Shown here piece by piece: positions 28,918-35,930 of a stretch of DNA of 64,000 bases. Each line of letters begins with the position of its first letter. Position 1 is the stretch's first letter. Made by a program: the position numbers and the translations under genes. Source of the stretch: Verrucomicrobiaceae bacterium (GTDB taxonomy: Bacteria; Verrucomicrobiota; Verrucomicrobiia; Verrucomicrobiales; Akkermansiaceae). The stretch covers positions 1-64,000 of the forward strand of contig JAIXQH010000035.1 of NCBI GenBank assembly GCA_027484055.1, given 5' to 3'. The notes below the pieces were generated by a model that was not told the DNA's origin, made no database searches, and was given only the letters and a program-made list of their open reading frames with translations.

Positions 28918-28951
28918 GATGTTGTTGCAGTTGGATCGGTTTGAGTCGCGA

Positions 28952-29962
28952 TTAGGAATAAATGACCACTTCGTTTTTCACCTGATTCGCGCTAAGGATG
29001 TAATCGGTTCCACCGTGGTGAAACAATTTGGTCTGGGTGGGGCCGACGTTTCGCTCGATTTCGATTTTCTCGATCCGCCTCGCGGAAAGATCGATGACCT
29101 TATGCAGTTCAAGTGCCTCCGAATCACGACGATTCCCGACGACAATCACCGGATCGCCATTAAAATTTCCTGCGGACAATCCATGGCCGAAGCTAAGAGT
29201 GGAGGTATAATGATTTTCCCATTCTCCCGACTTCAGTTTGTAGACGTTAAGGGTGTTTCCATGAAATGGTTCGATCGTGACAAGTTCGTCAACCCCGTCG
29301 TTGTCGAGATCGATATAAACAAACTCACTCACCTCGTTGGCAAAAATCCTGACCATTTTGAACCCGCTTTCGGCGTCGTGCTCGGCCGCAAAAATTCCCT
29401 CCGCGCCAGATACGCAAAGCGTTTCAATCCCATTGATAGTCGCTTTGCTCATGCCATGGTTGCGAACCAGGTTATCGAGCAAAAGGGTCGGCTTCCAATC
29501 GCTGTTTCCGGACTTGTCCACCTCCATCACGAATAGTTCGCCCGCATTCGACCAGTCTTCGGGACTTGCCTTGTGCTTGCTGCATGATGCGGCAAACAGG
29601 TAGTTGGTATCACCGATGGTGAGGAATTCGCAGCGATGGGCGAACGGCAGATCCAACACAAGATTGGCCGACCATTCTTCGCCTGCTTTCGAATGTAGAT
29701 AGATTCCTGCACCGTTGCTGATGAAAGGCGGAAACAGGCCCATGACGGAGATCAGATGATCCTTGCTGCCCGGAACTGGTATCAAACTCATGGTGCCACC
29801 CGGGCTTGGTGCGACTTGTGTGACCTTGTGGGTATTGAAGTCGATTAGATAGGAGGAAAATTCGCGTTCCGAACCGGCGGCTACCAGGAGACGACCGTCA
29901 AAAGTGAATGCGTTTGCCGTGTAGACGCATTCCAAATCGAGCAGTTTTGTTTTCTTAAGCAT
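28952..29962 (-). CDS. Cytoplasmic FG-GAP/VCBS-type beta-propeller protein
   Basis: 336 residues from the ATG at 29962, which overlaps the end of the RpiB gene by 8 bp. There is no signal peptide, which is unusual since most FG-GAP propellers are exported. Propeller blades are suggested by FDGRLLVAAGSEREFSSYLI, AHRCEFLTIGDTNYLF and the calcium-type loop YIDLDNDGVDELVTIE. Several conserved-looking His residues (LPFAHRCEF, NHGMSK, FGHGLSAG, LFHHGG) could form a metal site at the propeller centre. The fungal aldos-2-ulose dehydratase combines such a propeller with cupin domains, and a cupin gene follows here. A sugar lyase or isomerase role is a hypothesis only. Confidence 0.75.
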   Translation of the reverse strand: MLKKTKLLDLECVYTANAFTFDGRLLVAAGSEREFSSYLIDFNTHKVTQVAPSPGGTMSLIPVPGSKDHLISVMGLFPPFISNGAGIYLHSKAGEEWSANLVLDLPFAHRCEFLTIGDTNYLFAASCSKHKASPEDWSNAGELFVMEVDKSGNSDWKPTLLLDNLVRNHGMSKATINGIETLCVSGAEGIFAAEHDAESGFKMVRIFANEVSEFVYIDLDNDGVDELVTIEPFHGNTLNVYKLKSGEWENHYTSTLSFGHGLSAGNFNGDPVIVVGNRRDSEALELHKVIDLSARRIEKIEIERNVGPTQTKLFHHGGTDYILSANQVKNEVVIYS

Positions 29963-30425
29963 GAAGTTGGGTGGGGGTTGAGAACTCGTTTTCGATTTCA
30001 TAGATTCTTTGAATCTTAGCTTCGGATCTTCCGCCAATCTCGTATTCAGAATCCATCCAGATCGTGACGAGGGTTTTGGCCAATTCAGCACCCATGACCT
30101 GAGCGCCGAATGTCAGAATGTTAACGTTATTGCTTTTGATGGATCGTTCCACTGAATAGCAATCAGAGGCCACCGCTGCGTAGGCCCCTAACACCTTGTT
30201 CGCTGCAAGCGCCACACCGATTCCTGTTCCGCAGAGCAATATACCGCGATCTTGTTTTTTTGCGGCCACCGCCCGGGCGACTTCTAACGACGTATCCGCG
30301 TAAATGGGGTTGTCACTCCCATAGTCGGTGACTTCATGGCCTAGCGTTTGAAGATGAAGGATCAGAATATTTTTCAACTCCGACGCGTTGGGATCACAGC
30401 CGATGGCGATTGTTTTTTTCATCAC
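29955..30425 (-). CDS. RpiB/LacAB-family sugar-phosphate isomerase
   Basis: 156 residues with the RpiB fold. The N-terminal GCDPNASELKN phosphate region, the catalytic-Cys loop LLCGTGIGVALAANKV, SNNVNILTFGAQVMG, and a C-terminal GGRSEAKIQRIYEIE replacing the usual GGRHxxR. Family members isomerise ribose-5-P, allose-6-P, galactose-6-P or tetrulose phosphates. Because it sits with DhaK/DhaL, a tetrose/tetrulose phosphate is the favoured substrate, as in erythritol and threitol degradation, but this is inference. The next gene overlaps its 3' end; 14 bp separate it from the racemase-like gene upstream. Confidence 0.85.
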   Translation of the reverse strand: MMKKTIAIGCDPNASELKNILILHLQTLGHEVTDYGSDNPIYADTSLEVARAVAAKKQDRGILLCGTGIGVALAANKVLGAYAAVASDCYSVERSIKSNNVNILTFGAQVMGAELAKTLVTIWMDSEYEIGGRSEAKIQRIYEIENEFSTPTQLHA

Positions 30426-30439
30426 TGGAGGGAATTCAA

Positions 30440-31117
30440 TTACATCGTTTCGAGAATCTCACGAACTCGGGTGAAGCCGGTTCTTCCGCTGTTGAAAATG
30501 GGGACTCTGGGATTTACTAATTCGGGTTCGAGCGCACTCATTGAAAGTTGGGCTAACACGATGGCATCCACGTTCTTGGATAGTTGGTCAATTTCTTGAA
30601 GCAGGAGCTCGTTGTGTTTCGCCGTGTTGCCCTTTTTGATTTCAGCAAAGGCCTCACTGCACAAAACGGTGGTGATATCGATGTCCTTGCCGGCATCTGC
30701 CGCAGCCAATTCAAGGAGTCGGGTTGAGGCTGGGACGGTGGTAGGGACGGTGGCCAGCAACCCGATTCTTTTGCCTTGGAGCACGGCGTGATCCATCATG
30801 GGGCGGTCGATTTGCAACATCGGAACGTTGATCATCGGACGTGCGACTTCCACCGCGCGATTGAAAGTCGAACAGGCTAGCAGGATGACGTCCACTCCGG
30901 CCATTTCGAGGTAGTGGGCATAGGTGGTGAACTTGTAGAGGTTGTGCTTGGGAATAGTTCCCGGTTCGCAGGCGAAATTTGCGTTTTGAATCGTGTCATC
31001 CACATGATGAACCACTTTTACATCCGGGATGATGCTGTTGATAAATGGTTCCACCGCCTTGCAGGTGATCAGCGCTGCGTGGATGATGCCGACGGTTCGG
31101 TTTGAGAGATCTTTCAT
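30440..31117 (-). CDS. Asp/Glu/hydantoin racemase-superfamily protein
   Basis: 225 residues with the two-domain fold of the Asp/Glu racemase superfamily. One active-site Cys lies in ILLACSTFNRAV (~82-93), and the second in TTVLCSEAF (~155); GKRIGLLATVPTTVPAS precedes the second half. The superfamily also includes decarboxylases, maleate isomerase and hydantoin racemase, so amino-acid racemisation is not the only option. In a sugar operon an acid-sugar or keto-acid reaction may be more likely. It lies 12 bp after the transporter and 14 bp before RpiB. Confidence 0.8.
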   Translation of the reverse strand: MKDLSNRTVGIIHAALITCKAVEPFINSIIPDVKVVHHVDDTIQNANFACEPGTIPKHNLYKFTTYAHYLEMAGVDVILLACSTFNRAVEVARPMINVPMLQIDRPMMDHAVLQGKRIGLLATVPTTVPASTRLLELAAADAGKDIDITTVLCSEAFAEIKKGNTAKHNELLLQEIDQLSKNVDAIVLAQLSMSALEPELVNPRVPIFNSGRTGFTRVREILETM

Positions 31118-31129
31118 GGGATAGGTTCC

Positions 31130-32461
31130 TTAGTGCTTGGGTGAAAGGTGAAGTGGCTTGATTTTAGGAATGGCGACGCAAATCAGAATGAATGCTGCGA
31201 TGTGCAACGAACCAGAGACCACCAGCGCAGGCGTGTAGCTGTAACCGTGGTCCCGCAGCCATCCGACAACCTGGCCTAATGCAACGCCGCCCATGGCACC
31301 ACCGAAGCCAACGAGACCTGCAAGTGTGCCCACTGCGCGTTTGGAAATCATATCGGTCGGCAGGATCATGACTAGGGTGGACCATGATTGTTGTCCGAAG
31401 AATGCGAGGCTGAAGACGAAGATCACCCAGCCGATGGATTGAATCTGCGGCGCAAGCATCACCCACGGCATCAGCGCGGCGCTCAGGCCAAGCGCAAGCT
31501 TGCGCGATTTGTTGACGGACATTCCCCGCTTCAGCAGCCAACTTGAGGAGCCTCCTCCGACCAGACAGCCCACGCCAGACGCCGCATAGGGAATCCAGCC
31601 GATGCTACCCGCTGCCTTGATGTCGAGATGGAACGCATCGAACAAGTATTTTGGCAGCCAGAAAATATAGAAATACCATGCTCCGTCACTGAGAAACTTC
31701 GCACCTACAATCGCCCATGTCTCGCGATGTTTCAGCAGGCTCGCTAACGAAATTTTTAACTCTGGTTGGTCTGGGGGAAGTGATGAAGTGTTTGACCTTT
31801 CCGGTGACCGATAGGTCAACCACCACCAAATCGCCCATGCGATGCCCAGTGTCCCGGTCAAAAAGAAGACCCACCGCCATTCAGCGAGATTGAACCAGCC
31901 GACATGGGTCAGGACCATCACGATCAGTGGAGGGGCGATCACGGCCCCGACCGCTGTGCCTGCGTTGATGATGCCCATGGCTGTTGCCCGGTCGCTCACT
32001 GGGAACCACTCAGCGACAACACGAGTGGCCGCCGGGAATCCGCCGCCTTCACCGATTCCCAAGAGCAAGCGGCTCACAATGAGTGCCATCACGCCACCCG
32101 CAAGACCGTGGCTGGCACAGGCCAAGGACCAAAAAATCATGATGCACAAGAATCCGCGCCTTGTACCGAGTCGATCGAGCAACATGCCACCGCCGACATA
32201 CATCAATCCGTAGGTGATGAGAAACGCCGAGTCCAACCCAGCCTTGACTTGATTGCTGAACGGAATGTCCGCTTGGATCGCCTTGATTGCCCACGGTAGG
32301 GTTTGGCGATCAAGATAACTGATGGCCATCGCGCAGCTCACCATCAACGCGATGATCCAAGGCGCTCTGGAACCGCTGCCAGTTGCGGCTTTTAGTGGGT
32401 TTGTTTTGGTCGTCAATTTAGCAGGGTCTTTGAGTCCTGATAGGTCAAGACTGAGACACAA
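31130..32461 (-). CDS. MFS transporter of the anion:cation symporter (hexuronate/ExuT-like) family
   Basis: Up to 443 residues with about 12 membrane helices. The first helix reads ISYLDRQTLPWA, close to the YxDR motif of ACS-family hexuronate, glucarate and phthalate carriers, followed by GMLLDRLGTRRGF (MFS motif A) and GIGEGGGFPAATRVVAEWFP. It probably imports an acidic or short sugar through the inner membrane for the enzymes encoded directly downstream. The start is uncertain: the frame opens with a TTG at 32461, there is no ATG before the first helix, and an alternative TTG lies 15 codons further in. It is the first gene of the operon, 28 bp after the operator-like site at 32490. Confidence 0.84.
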   Translation of the reverse strand: MCLSLDLSGLKDPAKLTTKTNPLKAATGSGSRAPWIIALMVSCAMAISYLDRQTLPWAIKAIQADIPFSNQVKAGLDSAFLITYGLMYVGGGMLLDRLGTRRGFLCIMIFWSLACASHGLAGGVMALIVSRLLLGIGEGGGFPAATRVVAEWFPVSDRATAMGIINAGTAVGAVIAPPLIVMVLTHVGWFNLAEWRWVFFLTGTLGIAWAIWWWLTYRSPERSNTSSLPPDQPELKISLASLLKHRETWAIVGAKFLSDGAWYFYIFWLPKYLFDAFHLDIKAAGSIGWIPYAASGVGCLVGGGSSSWLLKRGMSVNKSRKLALGLSAALMPWVMLAPQIQSIGWVIFVFSLAFFGQQSWSTLVMILPTDMISKRAVGTLAGLVGFGGAMGGVALGQVVGWLRDHGYSYTPALVVSGSLHIAAFILICVAIPKIKPLHLSPKH

Positions 32462-32489
32462 ATCGTGCAGGGTCTGCGTGGTTTGGAGT

Positions 32490-32507
32490 ATGGCCTGATC
32501 GGGCCAT
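32490..32507 (-). promoter_or_regulatory. Palindromic operator-like site 5 with overlapping promoter
   Basis: ATGGCCTGATCGGGCCAT, identical to the site at 9222. On the coding (minus) strand it lies between a TCGACA -35-like box (32512-32517) and a CATACT -10-like box (32487-32492) separated by 19 bp, just before the MFS-to-DhaL operon. This position suits a regulator acting directly on RNA polymerase. Confidence 0.75.
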
Positions 32508-32578
32508 TTTCTGTCGATTAAGCCGTTGCGGCGAACATGTCCACGATGGCGAATCTACTATCCGAGTTTCCCAAGCAT

Positions 32579-33673
32579 TCAGGGTTTCTTCGAGTCCGTG
32601 ATTTCGGAGAGGTAGTCGAAAAATGCCTTTTTCCGCTGAGAGCTGATTTCCCAATTGATCGGGGGTGATTGATAGCCTTGTTCAAGACTTTCTCCCTTGC
32701 GGCGGAAGTCAAACCAACCCCACGAGGCATGTGCCGCGACAGCAGAAGCAAAGTTGTTCTGCGCCTTGTCGAAGTTTTCGTGATCGTCCTCATTGAAGAG
32801 GATCGGCATGGGTTTGTATCCGGGGACGGCGCGGGTGAGTTCCACCATTTTCGTGATACGGACCGGGTCTTCTACGCTGTTCCCGTGAATCAAAAGGAAG
32901 TCCGAAGCCTTGACGACATTTTCTTCAGGGATGATTCCGCCGCCATAGCTGGTGCCAACTAGCAATCGGTGCCCATCGACTTCCTGCTTCTTGACTCGCT
33001 CTATCAATTCGTTCACGCGTTTCGGTTTCAGTATTGCGTGGTCGTAGGGGCCGTTGGTTTCATTGTTGATCTCGACCAAGACGTTTCGCCAGCCACCATC
33101 GAGGAGCCAGCGAGTTGTTTTATCAGTCGCTCGCAGAACTGCGGCCTCGTCCTTGAGGTGCTGGTCTTGGCCGAAATAGAAATAGCCCAGTATCACTGCC
33201 ATACCGAGGTTATCCGCAGCATCAAGCACTTGTATCATGCGTGCTGCGAAATCCGGTCGGAGGGAGCCATCCGAGTAGTAGGCACCTGTGATCCATGGTT
33301 GCCCGGCGGAATAGCCTTCTGGCGAACCGCCTTGGAAATTCAGCGAAACGGCTAACAAGCCATGCGCCTTCCACTTCGGCATCGCAGCGATGAACTCGCT
33401 CACATTGCGTTCGGCGTCCCACTTCTTCGTATCGGGATAAGCCCAACGCGGTGACGTTTCCTGATTGAGATCGTCGAAGGTGGCCTGAACCATCCGGGAG
33501 TTGAGAAGGAGGCCTTCGATGCGATGACCTTTCCACTGCCGACCTGCGTAGGTTGGTATGCCGTTGATGTGGAAATCTTCGCCGGAAATGGAGAGAATGG
33601 TTTTCCCTGCTCCAGCGGCCCAGGGCGGGTGGAGCCACAGAGCGAAAAAGGTGATGAACAATGTGTGTTTCAT
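32579..33673 (-). CDS. Secreted TIM-barrel glycoside hydrolase-like protein
   Basis: 364 residues with a signal peptide (~1-22, ending WAAGA). The order of elements fits a clan GH-A barrel: ISGEDFHINGIPTYAGRQWKG at the start, an acid/base candidate Glu after strand 4 in VEINNETNGPYDH, and a nucleophile candidate in PILFNEDDHEN after strand 7. I cannot assign a GH family; GH5-like members are closest in layout, but hydrolytic activity is inferred. It is 117 bp upstream of the MFS gene start, with the site-5 promoter between, and a degenerate copy of the shared operator lies 42 bp upstream of its own start, so it belongs to the same functional group. Confidence 0.72.
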   Translation of the reverse strand: MKHTLFITFFALWLHPPWAAGAGKTILSISGEDFHINGIPTYAGRQWKGHRIEGLLLNSRMVQATFDDLNQETSPRWAYPDTKKWDAERNVSEFIAAMPKWKAHGLLAVSLNFQGGSPEGYSAGQPWITGAYYSDGSLRPDFAARMIQVLDAADNLGMAVILGYFYFGQDQHLKDEAAVLRATDKTTRWLLDGGWRNVLVEINNETNGPYDHAILKPKRVNELIERVKKQEVDGHRLLVGTSYGGGIIPEENVVKASDFLLIHGNSVEDPVRITKMVELTRAVPGYKPMPILFNEDDHENFDKAQNNFASAVAAHASWGWFDFRRKGESLEQGYQSPPINWEISSQRKKAFFDYLSEITDSKKP

Positions 33674-33715
33674 GGATCTGGTATGGTTGAATGTATCCTA
33701 CTGGGTGCTTATAAA

Positions 33716-33733
33716 CATGGATCGATAAGGCCG
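33716..33733 (-). promoter_or_regulatory. Degenerate copy of the operator-like element (site 7)
   Basis: ATGGATCGATAAGGCCGT matches 12 of 18 positions of the consensus and keeps the ATGG start and GGCC half. It lies 42 bp upstream of the TIM-barrel hydrolase gene, the same placement as the strong sites. On the coding strand TTTATAAG follows, a possible -10 region. Confidence 0.4.
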
Positions 33734-33929
33734 TTTTTTAGTCAAAGTTTCACTTGGCCACGGTTGTGGATCGGGTCGCTTGGGATTTCATGTTAATTTT
33801 GACGCAGCGATCGGAGTGCGGCGGCAGTTTGGCAGTCTATGAGCGAGGGGAGCCGTTGCTGTTTTCAAGCAGTAATTGGGCAGTGGAGTCCTGTAATTCT
33901 CAGCAGTGATGGTGTCCAGATGGGCGTAG

Positions 33930-35111
33930 TCAGGATTCTCGTAACGTGAGGCCAAAGCCCGGTTTGGACGACACATGCATCTTTCCGTCTCGTATCGTGT
34001 TCTCGCCAAAATCGACATGTTCGTGAATACAGGTCACGCCTTCGACGCTTGCGCCATTACCAAGCCCGGCGAGAAGTTGGGCTGCGTAAACGGTTTTGAG
34101 GCCGGAGCCCCAGGCATGCGGAGAGGAAAGGGTCCGGGTTTTGACGAGCTTGGGCATCAGTTCTCGCCAGCGGGTGAATCCGTGGCTGATGATGTCAAGC
34201 AGGCGGACGTTGAGAATCCCATCGGCTTCGAGTTTTTCGAGGATGGGGATGTCATTGTGCTGTTCGCCGTCGGCGAGAAGCATTTTTTCGAGGCCGTTCG
34301 TCGATGTCCATGCATGGACCTCGCGCCATGCAGCATCGGTTTCAACGAAAGGTTCCTCCAACCAGAACAACGGAATGCCCTCGATGCCTTTGAGAAATGC
34401 GATTGTTGTTGCCACAGAGTATCCGTCGTTGGCATCTACTAACAATTCACAATCCGGAAATGCCTTGGCAATGGCCTGCGTGACTTCGATGTCGCGTTTC
34501 AATCCAGCCTCGGGCGTCATCCATCTGTTGCCACGTCCGATTTTGACCTTCAACTGACGATAGCCCAGATCGCGGTCCTGGGCGCAGTTTGCGAGCACTT
34601 GGTCGATTCCGGCCGGTTTCTCCATTGGTTCAAGTTCATCGAAATAAATCATGCCGGAGTAGATGGGAAACAGATGCGGTTTTTCCGCTCCGAGCATTTG
34701 CCAAACCGGTTGATCAAGGATAACACCTGCGAGATCGTGTAGTGGAATATCAATCGGCCACAGCTCCGAACTAAGAATGCCAGACGCGGGATTCATGAGT
34801 TCGGCGACCGTCTTGCCGACTGCCAACGAGCGCAACTCTTCGGGAGTCTTTTGTGCATCTGGGATTTCTCCCCAGCCGACCGCGCCTTGGTCAGTCTTGA
34901 GAACGACAGCCCAAACCGTCGGGCCCCGGCCATGGACGTCGAGCTTCGCGTTTTTTCCGACTAGGCGCGGCCATGGAAGGGGGACCTGCTTGATTTCTAG
35001 CGATGTAATGCGGTGCTTCGTCAGAGGACCGGATGTTTCCGAAGCCCTTCCAATGAGTGGGTAGACAGCTGCTGATGAGGCGGTGAGGGAGAGGAAATGG
35101 CGACGGTTCAT
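33930..35111 (-). CDS. Tat-exported enolase-superfamily (mandelate racemase-like) protein
   Basis: 393 residues. The N-terminus is a twin-arginine signal (NRRHFLSLT followed by a hydrophobic stretch), so the protein should be exported folded. The capping domain is followed by a barrel with superfamily positions visible: KVKIG (KxK after strand 2), LLVDANDGY (first metal Asp), WLEEPF (Glu), LADGEQHND (third acidic position) and SPHAWGSG (a His-bearing strand-7/8 loop). Members abstract the alpha proton of a carboxylate, racemising or dehydrating sugar acids. Periplasmic export is unusual for this superfamily. It follows the 235-residue unknown gene with a 107-bp gap containing an inverted repeat. 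Confidence 0.82.
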   Translation of the reverse strand: MNRRHFLSLTASSAAVYPLIGRASETSGPLTKHRITSLEIKQVPLPWPRLVGKNAKLDVHGRGPTVWAVVLKTDQGAVGWGEIPDAQKTPEELRSLAVGKTVAELMNPASGILSSELWPIDIPLHDLAGVILDQPVWQMLGAEKPHLFPIYSGMIYFDELEPMEKPAGIDQVLANCAQDRDLGYRQLKVKIGRGNRWMTPEAGLKRDIEVTQAIAKAFPDCELLVDANDGYSVATTIAFLKGIEGIPLFWLEEPFVETDAAWREVHAWTSTNGLEKMLLADGEQHNDIPILEKLEADGILNVRLLDIISHGFTRWRELMPKLVKTRTLSSPHAWGSGLKTVYAAQLLAGLGNGASVEGVTCIHEHVDFGENTIRDGKMHVSSKPGFGLTLRES

Positions 35112-35158
35112 ATTTGATGGTTAGAGTGGCCCGTACCTTGTTTTGTATGCCCGTTGAT

Positions 35159-35177
35159 GCCTGATGAGGTATCAGGC
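35159..35177 (-). repeat. Inverted repeat made of operator-like half-sites
   Basis: GCCTGAT and ATCAGGC with a 5-base spacer lie 47 bp upstream of the enolase-superfamily start. The arms equal the GCCTGAT/ATCAGGC core of the shared palindromes but are pushed apart. No T-tract follows on the minus strand, so it is either an attenuator-like hairpin or a spaced binding site. Confidence 0.4.
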
Positions 35178-35218
35178 GAAAAAGGCATAGGTGTGAGAAT
35201 CGGGTGTCGATGTGATCG

Positions 35219-35926
35219 TTACGGCGTGGAGGATTCCGGGATCACCGCTTGGAAGAACTTGCGGACTTCGAGGCGTCCCTCACCCCGAGGACTGGGATAC
35301 ACGAATACGGTGGCACGCCGTGCGTCTCGGTGGCCCCATTGGGAAGAATAGGCGATTTCTTTTCCGATGCCGATGTAGAGCGCGATATCGCGGACGGGTT
35401 CACCAGTGGGGGAGGTGATGAGCGAGAGATGATTGGACTCGATGGGGGGATAAAACGTTTTGTCGATGGCGACTTGGATCGGAGTTTGGGTCAGGTTGAA
35501 GAAACGATAGGCTCCGGGTGGAAAATTTTTGAGCGAGTTATCGAACACTCTCACTTGCCACTTGTCAGGATTGTTCGGGATGGCGGTGAAAAGAAGCAGC
35601 ACGGAGCCACCGTTTTTCGGAAGCTTTGCGATGGCCGCTGGCGGCGGCCGCTTTTCAGGTGAAAGGGCAAGTGCTGCCTTTCCCTTGTAAAAGACGATGT
35701 CGGTCGGGCCGCTGTATTCGGTGGGCATGGTAAAACCGCTTTCGTAAACATCGAGGTTCTGCGGTTCCTCGGTGCCTTGAAACCATAGATCCTTGATGTT
35801 TCCTTCCCAACTCAAGGTGATGATTTCGGCTTTGATCGTTTCCGGAACTTGAGCGCGGGTAAGGCCTTGCATCACTGCGCAGAGCAGGAGGAAATAAGTT
35901 GTCTTCAAGAGGTTGGAGCGGATCAT
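35219..35926 (-). CDS. Exported protein of unknown function, partner of the Verru_Chthon A-like gene
   Basis: 235 residues with a signal peptide (~1-25, ending GLTRAQ) and no membrane segment after it. The mature part is probably beta-rich, with EPQNLDVYESGFTMPTEYSG, FFNLTQTPIQVAID and a final VYPSPRGEGRLEVRKFFQ. I do not recognise the family. Its start lies 4 bp after the stop of the A-like protein, so the two are almost certainly cotranscribed and may form a complex in the periplasm or at the outer membrane. Confidence 0.72.
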   Translation of the reverse strand: MIRSNLLKTTYFLLLCAVMQGLTRAQVPETIKAEIITLSWEGNIKDLWFQGTEEPQNLDVYESGFTMPTEYSGPTDIVFYKGKAALALSPEKRPPPAAIAKLPKNGGSVLLLFTAIPNNPDKWQVRVFDNSLKNFPPGAYRFFNLTQTPIQVAIDKTFYPPIESNHLSLITSPTGEPVRDIALYIGIGKEIAYSSQWGHRDARRATVFVYPSPRGEGRLEVRKFFQAVIPESSTP

Positions 35927-35930
35927 GGAT

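Noticed and set aside
33788-34018. 76-codon minus-strand frame after the enolase-superfamily gene
   Set aside because: It overlaps that gene's 3' end in another frame and has no protein-like features.
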